DNA from: Halorhabdus sp. CBA1104
GTDB lineage: Archaea; Halobacteriota; Halobacteria; Halobacteriales; Haloarculaceae
Direction of reading: 5' to 3'
Length of the DNA stretch: 64,000 bases
Assembly (NCBI RefSeq): GCF_009690625.1
Contig: NZ_CP033878.1
Span: 620,001-684,000 of the forward strand
Shown here in pieces: positions 54,221-62,788 of the stretch. The translations under genes and the position numbers were made by a program. Positions within the stretch are counted from its first letter, which is position 1; each line of letters starts with the position of its first letter. The notes below the pieces were generated by a model. The model was given only the letters and a program-made list of their open reading frames with translations. It searched no databases and was not told the DNA's origin.

Positions 54221-54766
54221 TCAGTAAAATCCGCGGTCGACGCTCTCGTCGATCAGATCGTCGAGTTCGGTCTCGAGTAGTGCTTCGGCCTCTTCGAAGG
54301 TGCTCGTCAGGTCGTCCATCACGTCGGGCCGGTCCCGGGGCTCGAACTCCATGGGGCCGTAGGCTGGGCTGTCCATAGCGTCCATCATATCTTCGAACAG
54401 CGCGTCGGGCGTCGTCGGGGCCTCGGCGTGGGTCTTGAGGACTTCTTCGACTCGGTTGGCCATCTGTTCGGCCTCGCGCTCGTCTTCGGCGGGTTGTTGG
54501 ACGCCGAACAGGCCGGTGCCGTCTTCCGGGAAGAGTGGCTCGATGTCGTCCTCGAGCTTGCGGGCAACCTGCGTACCGACCCCCTGGACCTCGAAGGGGT
54601 TTTTCGCGTAGGTCTTGAGTTGGTAGACACCGACCGACGGGTGGCCGAGATAGAGGTCCTCGCCGATTCCGTTCGCGCGGTCGCCCCCGACGGCTCGCCA
54701 GCCATCCGGGTCGGTGTCGTTCTCTACGACGTCCTCGAGGATATCCTGCCAGTCACGAACGCGCAT
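54221..54766 (-). CDS. uncharacterised haloarchaeal protein
   Basis: A 181-residue acidic protein. It has a compact start (MRVRDWQDILEDVVENDTDP), a central beta part (DLYLGHPSVGVYQLKTYAKN, TQVARKLEDDIEPLF) and a mostly helical C-terminal half (REAEQMANRVEEVLKTHAEA). The sequence looks like a well-conserved haloarchaeal family, but I do not recognise it. It ends convergently with the zinc-protease-like gene and is divergent from tenA. Confidence 0.6.
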   Translation of the reverse strand: MRVRDWQDILEDVVENDTDPDGWRAVGGDRANGIGEDLYLGHPSVGVYQLKTYAKNPFEVQGVGTQVARKLEDDIEPLFPEDGTGLFGVQQPAEDEREAEQMANRVEEVLKTHAEAPTTPDALFEDMMDAMDSPAYGPMEFEPRDRPDVMDDLTSTFEEAEALLETELDDLIDESVDRGFY

Positions 54767-54861
54767 GCGAGAGCGTAGTCGACCGGTCAGAATGAACGTG
54801 ACGGTCCGCGGTCGCGCTGTTTCACGAAGGATATAATGCTGTAGTATTAGCCAATTATAAA

Positions 54862-54869
54862 CCAGTCCA
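54862..54869 (+). promoter_or_regulatory. TATA box of the tenA-symporter operon
   Basis: AATTATAA lies about 17-25 bases before the tenA ATG, indicating a leaderless or near-leaderless mRNA. There is therefore no room for a TPP riboswitch in the leader. Confidence 0.45.
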
Positions 54870-54885
54870 GCACGACCCCTCTCAC

Positions 54886-55572
54886 ATGAGCTTTACCGAC
54901 GACCTCCAGCCAACCGCCGACGACTACTGGACGGCGATCGTCGAGCATCCGATGGTCGCCCAGTTGGGTGAGGGAACGCTCGATGAGGAGCCGTTCACGC
55001 ACTGGGTGCGCCAGGATTACGTCTACTTGATCGAGTACGGGCGCGTGTTCGCACTGGGGGCCGCAGCGGCCCCGTCGTTGGATCGGCTGGGGCGATTCGC
55101 GGAGCTACTCGATGCGACGATCAACACCGAGATGGACCTCCACCGAGAATACGCTGCCGAGTTCGGTATCAGCGAGGCCGAACTCGAAGCGACCGAGCCC
55201 TCGCCCACTACGCGTGGGTACACTGACTTTCTCGTGCGAACGGCGTCAGTGGGGACGTTCGGAGACACTGTCGCCGCGCTGTTGCCCTGTATGTGGGGGT
55301 TCAACGAGACGGCCAAACGCCTCGCGGCCCAGGGCCGCCCTGACGAGGCGCGATACGCGACCTGGATCGACACCTACGCTGGCGAGGAGTTCACGGAACT
55401 CACACAGTGGTGTCTCGATCTCATGGACGCGGTTGCGGCCGAGTCGACGGCCGCCCAGCGGGAACGGTACCGTGAGCTATTCGAGACCTCTGCCCGCTAC
55501 GAATACCGCTTTGGGACGCTGCCTGGCGACAGGAGGCGTGGTCGATATGATTCGGAAAGAACCTGCGGCTAA
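54886..55572 (+). CDS. tenA: TenA-family thiaminase II / aminopyrimidine aminohydrolase
   Basis: A 228-residue helical protein. Its numbering matches B. subtilis TenA closely: Asp44 and Tyr47 in RQDYVYLIEY, Tyr112, the nucleophile Cys135 in LLPCMWGF and Glu206 in YEYRFG. Position 139 is Phe rather than Tyr. It hydrolyses thiamine breakdown products to give the pyrimidine for salvage. The downstream symporter begins 25 bases later and probably brings in the precursor. Confidence 0.9.
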   Translation: MSFTDDLQPTADDYWTAIVEHPMVAQLGEGTLDEEPFTHWVRQDYVYLIEYGRVFALGAAAAPSLDRLGRFAELLDATINTEMDLHREYAAEFGISEAELEATEPSPTTRGYTDFLVRTASVGTFGDTVAALLPCMWGFNETAKRLAAQGRPDEARYATWIDTYAGEEFTELTQWCLDLMDAVAAESTAAQRERYRELFETSARYEYRFGTLPGDRRRGRYDSERTCG

Positions 55573-55596
55573 CACGTCCACTGGAGGTGACCGCTC

Positions 55597-57111
55597 GTGG
55601 TGAGTACTGGTCTCGCACTCGGCCTGACGGTCCTGACGCTGGTCGGGTTCGCCGGGCTGGGACTGTGGCACTCTCGGGGACGCGTCGGGTCGGTCGAGGA
55701 CCTGATCACGGCAAGGGATTCGGTCGGCGAGGGCCGAATGACGGCCACGCTGGTCGCCTCGGTGATGGGTGTCTGGATCCTGCTGTCGGCGCCCGAGGCC
55801 GGCGCGAGCTTCGGGATCGCGGCGGTCGTCGGCTATGCGATCGGTGAGGCCCTGCCCATGCTCGCGTACGCAAAGATCGGCCCCCGGCTCCGTGAGGTGA
55901 TCCCGGACGGCCACTCGCTGACCGAGTACGCCCACGCCCGGTACGGCGCGGCGATGTACGCCTTCGTGCTCGCGGTGAGTGCGCTGTACATGTTCGTCTT
56001 CCTCGCCGCCGAGTTGACGGGTATCTCCCGGGCGCTGGCGCTGATCGCGGCGGTTCCTCAGTGGCAGACGGCCGTCCTCGTCGGCGGGTTCGTCCTCCTG
56101 TACACCAGTTACGGTGGTCTCCGGGCGAGTATCTTCACCGATACGATCCAGGCACTCGTTGTCCTGCCGTTGCTCGTGGTTGCGGCCGTGGGCGCGATCC
56201 TCTCGCTTGGCGGGCCCAGCGCGGTCTACGACGGGATCGCCGCGACGAATCCGGCGTTGCTCGATCCGGGCTACTGGCCGGGACTGCAGTTCGGACTCGG
56301 CCTCTCGTTTGCCATCCTTGGTGCCGAGCTCATCAACCAGACCTGGTGGCAGCGCATCTACGCCGGTGTGGACAGCGAGACAGTCAGGCGTGGGTTCCGT
56401 TCGGCCTCGCTCCTCAACGGCGCGATCATGCTCGTGGCCGCCCTGTTCGGTGTCGTCGCCGCCGGCCACGCTAACATCGTGACCGACACCGCAAGCGCCG
56501 GCTACAACGCCGACGTGTCCTTCTTCGTGTTGCTCGGCGAAGCCTTCCCGGAGTGGCTTGTCCTGGCCGTGGTCTTGCTTGCGCTGTTGCTCGTGATGAG
56601 CTCCGTCGATACGCTGTTCAACGCCCTGTCGAGTCTCGTGACGGCTGACCTTCCCCGATTGCTTGACGAGCCCGCCGACCGGACGCTCCGGCTCGGTGCG
56701 CGGGCCTTTACCGTCGTCGTCGCCCTGGCGGCGATCTACGTGAGTCTGCGCGCCCGGAGCGTGTTGCGGCTGTTTTTCTTCGCCGATCTACTGGGTGCAG
56801 CCGTTGCGTTCCCGCTGATCTACGGACTGTACTCCCGGCGACTCACGGGGCTTGGCGCGCTGTTCAGCAGCCTCGCCGGTCTCGCGTTCGGGCTGGCGTA
56901 TTTCCCGGATCTGCGCGGCTACATCACTGCCATCCCGGTCGTTGGTGAGGCCCTGCCGGCCGCTGATCCACTCTATGTGACCTCCTTTGCCGGCGCGTTC
57001 CTGCTTTCGACCGTGCTGACGTTGGTTGCGGCTCGGCTCTCTCGCCCCACGTTCGATCACGAGCTGTTGGGCGGGACCGTTCGGCAACTCGACGAGGAAA
57101 CGGCCGATTGA
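55597..57111 (+). CDS. sodium:solute symporter family protein
   Basis: A 504-residue transporter of the SSS family starting at GTG 55597. About 13 hydrophobic helices are visible, including RMTATLVASVMGVWILLSAP (unwound TM1 region), the Trp-rich loop LINQTWWQRIYAGVDSETVR and VVLLALLLVMSSVDTLFNAL, which carries the sodium-site Ser of TM8. Its place directly after tenA suggests uptake of a thiamine precursor such as an aminopyrimidine. That rests on context alone. Confidence 0.85.
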   Translation: MVSTGLALGLTVLTLVGFAGLGLWHSRGRVGSVEDLITARDSVGEGRMTATLVASVMGVWILLSAPEAGASFGIAAVVGYAIGEALPMLAYAKIGPRLREVIPDGHSLTEYAHARYGAAMYAFVLAVSALYMFVFLAAELTGISRALALIAAVPQWQTAVLVGGFVLLYTSYGGLRASIFTDTIQALVVLPLLVVAAVGAILSLGGPSAVYDGIAATNPALLDPGYWPGLQFGLGLSFAILGAELINQTWWQRIYAGVDSETVRRGFRSASLLNGAIMLVAALFGVVAAGHANIVTDTASAGYNADVSFFVLLGEAFPEWLVLAVVLLALLLVMSSVDTLFNALSSLVTADLPRLLDEPADRTLRLGARAFTVVVALAAIYVSLRARSVLRLFFFADLLGAAVAFPLIYGLYSRRLTGLGALFSSLAGLAFGLAYFPDLRGYITAIPVVGEALPAADPLYVTSFAGAFLLSTVLTLVAARLSRPTFDHELLGGTVRQLDEETAD

Positions 57112-57161
57112 AGCCGGGGTCTGTCGACGATATGTGAACGGTTTTTCGACGACGTAGCCCC

Positions 57162-58037
57162 TCACTCGACGTTCACTGTGTACGCTCGGTATTCACCTGG
57201 CAGTTCCATTTCGATCTGTAACGCTCCGTCCGCGTACAGGAACGTCTCGAAGTGAACCTCCGCCGTTTCGTCCCCTGGTATTGCCTCGGTGATCGAGTGG
57301 GCCGAGTAGCTCGGTCCCGACTTGTTGATCGCGGCCCGAAACGTCCCGTCCCCGCCGTTGTTCACAACTTGGAACGTGATTTGTAACTTGTCGTTGACGC
57401 TGGCTCGTTCCGGCACGGAGATCGACTGCACGTCAAAATCGGGGCGCGCTCCGTGCAGTGTGGACACGATCTGATCTGACACTCTGTGCCGGAACTCGCC
57501 GTCCGATAGTGCGGGGTGTGCCACGCTGAGGGTCGCGTCAGTGACGGGCGTCACCCGATCCGAGACGGGGAACGCGATCCACCCCTTCGGGTCTTCGGCC
57601 GTGTACTGATTGCCACGATTGCCCTCGTCCGGCGCGAGACTGTGGGTACTGTGCCCTGCGATCGCGGTCGCACCGCTGATGGTCGATTCGCCGGCCTCGA
57701 TCGAGAACTCTGCCGGTCCTGGAGGCGCTGTCTCGAAGTCCGTTTCGAGTGTCACAAAGACGAACTGCCGATCGCCGAATCGAATCACACCCATCTGGTC
57801 TGCACTTTTCAGATAGAGGATCGACGATTGGACCCAAGCCCCTCCGACTGTGACAGCCTCGCCGCTGGGTGGATGGTTCGGATCGCTCTCGCTCGTTGCT
57901 CCATCGACCGTGCTCCCAGGTTCGGACCGTATCGTACTGTCTCGGGGCACCGATGTCGTGGAGGCAGACTCTTCGTTGCACCCCGCCAGCCCACCGACTG
58001 CCGCGAGTGCTGCCAACACCGACCGCCGTGTGTGCAT
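57162..58037 (-). CDS. Tat-type lipoprotein of unknown function
   Basis: A 291-residue secreted protein. The start MHTRRSVLAALAAVGGLAGC has a twin Arg and lipobox L-A-G-C, so it is lipid-anchored outside the cell. The mature part starts with a Ser/Thr-rich stretch and continues with all-beta sequence containing WVQSSILYLKSADQMGVIRF and LQITFQVVNNGGDGTFRAAI, a likely Ig-like domain. The ATG at 58037 gives the expected signal; a start seven codons upstream is not needed. Ligand and partner unknown. Confidence 0.75.
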   Translation of the reverse strand: MHTRRSVLAALAAVGGLAGCNEESASTTSVPRDSTIRSEPGSTVDGATSESDPNHPPSGEAVTVGGAWVQSSILYLKSADQMGVIRFGDRQFVFVTLETDFETAPPGPAEFSIEAGESTISGATAIAGHSTHSLAPDEGNRGNQYTAEDPKGWIAFPVSDRVTPVTDATLSVAHPALSDGEFRHRVSDQIVSTLHGARPDFDVQSISVPERASVNDKLQITFQVVNNGGDGTFRAAINKSGPSYSAHSITEAIPGDETAEVHFETFLYADGALQIEMELPGEYRAYTVNVE

Positions 58038-58258
58038 GCGTTGCGTAACGCCTGTCACTACGTGTATTTTTATGAAGCGACTGTTGGGACGGCACTCCCC
58101 TTACCGTTGCCGTCGTTCGGGCGACCGCTGCTCGTGCGGGCGATCGGTGGCCACATCTCCCCCGAGTGCCCCCGTATCGCGGCCGAAATCGTCTGGTAGG
58201 ACATTCGTCGCGGCGGTGCCGACTGTGCTCTGTTGGCTCGCCCTCGCTCTGTGACTAC

Positions 58259-58531
58259 TCACGCGTCCGCAACTGCGGCGGCGATCGCTTCCAGTTCCGC
58301 TTTTCTGAACGGCCCGTCCGCATCGCGCTCGTCGTCGAGCCCCTCGACACGTTGGGCGATCGCGGCTCGCATCGTTGCTTTCCCCGGGAGGCTCCCGTCT
58401 CCTACGTCGTGGCCGACAGCCGTGGAAATCGCCGCGAGGTCTTCCTTGGTGAAGCCGGTCGAGATCTCGCGCTCGAACCGACCGGTCGACTGGCGGATCT
58501 CGTTGCGGAGGTCGTCTACTGTCTGTGACAC
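58259..58531 (-). CDS. 90-residue protein with an internal duplication, unknown function
   Basis: From GTG 58531 the sequence reads VSQTVDDLRNEIRQSTGRFE and contains two similar helices, FTKEDLAAISTAVG and FRKAELEAIAAAVAD, separated by 37 residues. This resembles a small paired-helix domain. An upstream ATG would add five Gly/Cys residues of no likely use. No family recognised. Confidence 0.55.
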   Translation of the reverse strand: MSQTVDDLRNEIRQSTGRFEREISTGFTKEDLAAISTAVGHDVGDGSLPGKATMRAAIAQRVEGLDDERDADGPFRKAELEAIAAAVADA

Positions 58532-58665
58532 ACCCCCACCACACAACGCAGTCGCCTCAACGTTACGGTCGAGTGGACCTGGCCCGTCGAGAAAGCGCCG
58601 AATCGCCCGTCTACATTGTCACGACGGCGGGCTTTTAGGGGGACGGGGACGTACCATCGCTCGCT

Positions 58666-59139
58666 ATGGTCTCAGAAAGCGACACGGCACCGACGTTCAC
58701 GGCGACGTACAACGGTAGCGACCACGAGACGTTCGATCTCGAAGACCATCTCGGCGACGGCCCAGTCGTCCTCGCGTTCTTCCCGGGTGCGTTTACGCCC
58801 CCGTGCTCGAACGAGATGGTCGCCCTGCAGGACCACCTCGCGGATTTCGAGGCCGCCGGGGCGACGCTGTTCGGTATCAGTGCGGACTCGTCGTTCTCCC
58901 TGGGCGCGTTTGCCGAGGAGTACGATCTCGGGTTCGATCTCGTCAGCGACATGAGCGGTGAAGTGATCGAATCCTACGGGCTCTCGATCGATATTCCGGA
59001 TCTCGGCCTGTACGGCATCGCAAACCGTGCTGTCTACGTCCTCGACGACGAGGGGACAGTCACCCTCGCCTGGGAAGCCGAGGACCCGACTAACGAGCCC
59101 GACTACGAGGAACTACTGGCGGCCGTCAAGTCGGCTTGA
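58666..59139 (+). CDS. 1-Cys peroxiredoxin (AhpC/TSA, redoxin family)
   Basis: A 157-residue thioredoxin-fold peroxidase. The P-x3-T-x2-C active site is FFPGAFTPPCSNEM near residue 39-48. Only this one cysteine exists in the protein, so recycling must use an outside thiol. Later strands (FGISADSSFSLGAFAEEYDL; GIANRAVYVLDDEGTVTLAW) are as in the family. Reduces hydrogen peroxide or organic peroxides. Confidence 0.88.
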   Translation: MVSESDTAPTFTATYNGSDHETFDLEDHLGDGPVVLAFFPGAFTPPCSNEMVALQDHLADFEAAGATLFGISADSSFSLGAFAEEYDLGFDLVSDMSGEVIESYGLSIDIPDLGLYGIANRAVYVLDDEGTVTLAWEAEDPTNEPDYEELLAAVKSA

Positions 59140-59249
59140 GCGCAGACAGCGACCGATTACTGCCCCGAGACAAGGCGGTCTGACCTGTTATCCTTTCGGC
59201 ATGTCCGGGCCACCGACAGTGTTTTTCCCGCTCCGGACCTGTCACCGGT

Positions 59250-61958
59250 GTGCATCTGCGCGGCCCCGTCCTCGAAGTTGGTGAGTCACAAACCGTCAGT
59301 ACGCAGTACGGCGAGCGCGACCTCGCGGAAGTCTCGATTCGCCCGGACGAGGGGCGTACAGCAGCCGTCACGGTCACGCTGTGGGGAAAGTGGACGGAGA
59401 CAGCCGACGTGCTCGAACCCGGCATGGAACTGGCTGTCTACGACGCCGACGAGCGCGAGTATCGGGGAGAGAGGACCTACCAGACCGGCGAGGGGACAAT
59501 GGTCGTCGTCGAGCCCGAGTTCATCGTCGACGTGACCGACGTCCGCTCGTGGGTCCAGTGTCCGCGCATGTACTACCTGAACAAACTTTCTGGGACGCCG
59601 CTTGCCTATCCCGTCGTCAAGGGGACGATCGTCCACGAGGTCTTTGGCGACTTGCTCCGCGGGCGTGACGTCGAGACAGCCGTCGCCGAGCGGGTCGAAG
59701 AAGTCGGCCTCGAACTCGGCTTGCTGGGCCGAGATGCCGAGACCGTCCGCGAGGACACACGCGACCATGCTCGTGCGATCGAGGGGTGGCTCCAGCAGGG
59801 CCATCTCACCGACGGTGGCCAGCAGACTTTCGGCCCGGCCGAAAGCGAGTGGCGCTCGGAACAGACTCTCATCAGCGAGCGCTACGGCCTGAAAGGGCGG
59901 GCCGACGCCGTCCGGCGCGGGATGCCCGTCGAACTCAAGACCGGCAAGAACACGAACCGAGAACCCCGCTTCCAGGACAAGATTCAGGCCGCCGCCTACG
60001 CACTCGTCCTCGGGGAACACGGCGAGGAGCCGCCCAATACGGGGACGTTGCTCTACACGAAAAACGCGGCTGTCGACCGCAGCGAGGAAGGTGGCGATCT
60101 CTCGCCGGCCAAGGAGTTCTCGATCGGGTCGGGCCTGCTTGAGTTCGTCGTCCGGACGCGCAACGAGATCGCCGCGATGGAACACGGGATGGACGTCCCG
60201 ACTGGCTACGAGGCCGATGCCAAGTGTGAGTACTGCTTCGAGCAGGACACCTGTATGGCAGTTTCGGGACGCCTCGATCAGGAATCGAAGGCCGGCCAAA
60301 TTGGCAATGCGATCCCCGAGACCGAACGTACGTACTTCCGGCGGCAGTACCGTGCGATCGAGGCGGAACGCCGCGCTGCCCACCGTGAGTACGCCAAACT
60401 CTGGCGGCAGGACAAAGCGGAGCGGGCGGCCGCCGATCGCGCGCTGATCGACCTCGAACCCACCGGCCAGCGGGAACTCGATGGCGGCCGCTGGGAGTTG
60501 CGTGCAAAAGCCACGGGCGCGACCTCGAAGATCCGGGAGGGTGACGTGGTGCTGGCGAGCGACGGCGATCCAATCGGCGGCGACGCGGAACTGGCCCGGG
60601 TCCAACGACTGTCCGACGAAATCGTCGTCACGGCCGACGAGCCGGTCGAACTCCGGCGGCTCGATGTCTACCCGTCGGAACTGTCGACCGACCGGATGCT
60701 CACGGCCGTCCACGACGCCCTGCTCGGGCAGTCCGATGAGGAGAAAGCCGTCCTCTTTGGCCGCCAAGAACCCACGTTCCGCGACGTCGGAGAGACGTTC
60801 GTCGAGAACAATCCGGCCCAGGATCGGGCGGTCCGGCGAGCCGTCGGTGCCGAGGACTTCGCGTTGATCCACGGCCCGCCGGGGACGGGCAAGACCTACA
60901 CGCTCGCGACGCTCGTCGACGCCCTCGTCGAACGCGGCCAGCGCGTTCTCCTCTCGGCCTTTACCAATCGCGCCGTGGACAACGCCGTCGAGGCACTCCT
61001 CGAGCAAGGCGTCTCGAACGTGGTGCGGATGGGGACCGAAACCGGCGTCCGCGACGACCTCCAGCACGTCAGACTCGATCCCGCTGGCGATCCGGACGAG
61101 CGGGCAACCACGCTGACGGACGCGCCAGTCGTCGCCGCGACGACGGCGACCTGTGGCTCCCGAATCATGCGCGAACAGGACTTCGACGTGGCCGTCATCG
61201 ACGAGGCGGGCCAGTTGACCGAACCCGGCGCGCTGGCGGCTGTCGCCCGCGCCGACCGGTTCGTCCTCGTCGGCGACCACCAGCAACTGCCGCCGGTCGT
61301 CCGCAGCGAGGGCGACGTCACTGGAGACGCGGCCGACCTCTCTCAATCGCTGTTCGAACGCCTGATCGACGCCCATCCCGCGGCCGGTGTGCTGCTCGAT
61401 CGCCAGTACCGGATGGCCCAGCGCATCCAGGCCTACTCCTCGCGGGAGTTCTACGACGGCCAGTTGCGGCCCGCCAACGGTGCGATCGCCGGGCAATCAC
61501 TCGGCGACCTCGATGGGGCCGATCCGTCCGCGCTGCCCACCAGCCTCCGGGACCGAGTGGCGTTCATCGACCCGGACGGGCGCGCTGAGGGGAATACCAA
61601 CCCTACGGAAGCCCAAACCGTCGCCGAAACAGTCGACTCGTATCTGGCTGCCGGGCTCGATCCGACGGACGTGGGCGTCATCGCGCCCTACCGTGCCCAG
61701 GTGGCCGAGATTGGCCAGCGCGTGCCCGAAGGCGTCACCGTCGATACCGTCGATCGCTTCCAGGGATCCAGCAAAGAGGTGATCGTCGTCTCGTTCGTCG
61801 CGACCGGCAGCCTCGAAGGGCCGATTTTCGAGGACTATCGGCGGATCAACGTCGCCCTGACGCGGGCAAAGCGGGCGCTGGTACTGATCGGTGACGCCGA
61901 CGCCCTCTCGACGGACGAGCGGTACGGTCGGATGGTCGCGTGGGCACGTGGCGATTAA
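59250..61958 (+). CDS. Dna2-like protein: OB-like domain, Cas4-type nuclease and SF1 helicase
   Basis: A 902-residue protein starting at GTG 59250. Residues 10-90 resemble an OB fold (AAVTVTLWGKWTETADVLEP). The nuclease at about 95-350 has an Fe-S site formed by Cys in VQCPRMYYLNK and KCEYCFEQDTC, the RecB-family histidine in VKGTIVHEVFGD and the E-x-K motif in PVELKTGKNT. The SF1B helicase domain begins near 520: motif I HGPPGTGKTYTL, motif II VAVIDEAGQ, motif III LVGDHQQLPPVV, motif IV/V YRMAQRIQAYSS, motif VI NVALTRAKRALV. It matches eukaryotic Dna2 and archaeal orthologues that process flaps and breaks. Confidence 0.92.
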   Translation: MHLRGPVLEVGESQTVSTQYGERDLAEVSIRPDEGRTAAVTVTLWGKWTETADVLEPGMELAVYDADEREYRGERTYQTGEGTMVVVEPEFIVDVTDVRSWVQCPRMYYLNKLSGTPLAYPVVKGTIVHEVFGDLLRGRDVETAVAERVEEVGLELGLLGRDAETVREDTRDHARAIEGWLQQGHLTDGGQQTFGPAESEWRSEQTLISERYGLKGRADAVRRGMPVELKTGKNTNREPRFQDKIQAAAYALVLGEHGEEPPNTGTLLYTKNAAVDRSEEGGDLSPAKEFSIGSGLLEFVVRTRNEIAAMEHGMDVPTGYEADAKCEYCFEQDTCMAVSGRLDQESKAGQIGNAIPETERTYFRRQYRAIEAERRAAHREYAKLWRQDKAERAAADRALIDLEPTGQRELDGGRWELRAKATGATSKIREGDVVLASDGDPIGGDAELARVQRLSDEIVVTADEPVELRRLDVYPSELSTDRMLTAVHDALLGQSDEEKAVLFGRQEPTFRDVGETFVENNPAQDRAVRRAVGAEDFALIHGPPGTGKTYTLATLVDALVERGQRVLLSAFTNRAVDNAVEALLEQGVSNVVRMGTETGVRDDLQHVRLDPAGDPDERATTLTDAPVVAATTATCGSRIMREQDFDVAVIDEAGQLTEPGALAAVARADRFVLVGDHQQLPPVVRSEGDVTGDAADLSQSLFERLIDAHPAAGVLLDRQYRMAQRIQAYSSREFYDGQLRPANGAIAGQSLGDLDGADPSALPTSLRDRVAFIDPDGRAEGNTNPTEAQTVAETVDSYLAAGLDPTDVGVIAPYRAQVAEIGQRVPEGVTVDTVDRFQGSSKEVIVVSFVATGSLEGPIFEDYRRINVALTRAKRALVLIGDADALSTDERYGRMVAWARGD

Positions 61959-62028
61959 GTTGGCCACGCAGCGTTTCGTCCGCCACCCAGACCGACAGCG
62001 GCAAGGCTGACGACGGTCAACACAGCCC

Positions 62029-62712
62029 GTGACGGTCGAATCAGACGGGCCGACGGTTGCTGGCAAGTGTGTGCCCGAACCGGCAGCACTCTCGGCCGCG
62101 AGCGAGCGGGGGTTCGACGCCGTCGAACTGTATCTCGAACGCCCCCATCTCGACGCATTCGAGGAGACGCTGGCGGCCGTACGGGACTCGCCGGTGACTG
62201 CTGTCTCGGTCCATACACCCCACGTGGGACTCGACGAAACGGACTATTACCGACTGGCTGATCGTCTCGCGGTCGAACTGGCTGCCTATCTCGTGTTGCA
62301 CTCTAAGCGCGTCTTGCAGGTGTTTGTGCCGACAGTCGAGGAAATTGGCTTTTCGGCCCCACACGGCCACGAGAACAACACCGGCGCGAGCGCCCTGCAC
62401 CTTGAGGAGATGATCCTTTCCCCCGGCAACGAACTGGTGCTGGATACGGCCCATCTCTACATGGCCGAACGTGAGTACCAGCGCGCGCTCGATCGGCTCC
62501 TCTCGACCTATCCCGACCAGATCGGCGTCGTTCACTTGACCGACGGCACGCGCCGGAACGATGGACTCTCCTTTGGCGACGGTACGATTGATCTGGGCGA
62601 GACGATCCGGACGATTCAGGCGTCGGTGTTCGACGGCCCCATCGTTCTCGAAGTGATGCCCGACGAGCAGGCTGCCGCCAATCAGGTGTTTCAGGGCCAC
62701 TGGTCGGACTAG
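62029..62712 (+). CDS. sugar phosphate isomerase/epimerase family protein
   Basis: A 227-residue AP-endonuclease-2/xylose-isomerase-like TIM barrel (PF01261). Likely metal ligands appear in order: Glu (VELYLERPHLDAF), His (SVHTPHVGLD; LHSKRV), Asp-His (VLDTAHLYMAERE), His (VVHLTDG) and Glu (IVLEVMP). It starts at GTG 62029, is slightly short for the family and has no substrate hint. LarA-family gene follows 76 bases later. Confidence 0.72.
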   Translation: MTVESDGPTVAGKCVPEPAALSAASERGFDAVELYLERPHLDAFEETLAAVRDSPVTAVSVHTPHVGLDETDYYRLADRLAVELAAYLVLHSKRVLQVFVPTVEEIGFSAPHGHENNTGASALHLEEMILSPGNELVLDTAHLYMAEREYQRALDRLLSTYPDQIGVVHLTDGTRRNDGLSFGDGTIDLGETIRTIQASVFDGPIVLEVMPDEQAAANQVFQGHWSD

Positions 62713-62788
62713 CGGGCAGACACTACGAGGGACGGCCCCATCGGTGGGCAATTCCTATGAAGCTCGCCGACTATCTTCGACCGAACAG

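Noticed and set aside
54780-54885. TPP riboswitch upstream of tenA
   Set aside because: The TATA box lies directly before the start codon, leaving no leader, and no CTGAGA-type core is seen.
59286-61496. Long antisense open frame (736 codons) opposite the Dna2-like gene
   Set aside because: It is a mirror of a high-GC acidic coding gene, has no domain motif and overlaps the helicase gene fully.
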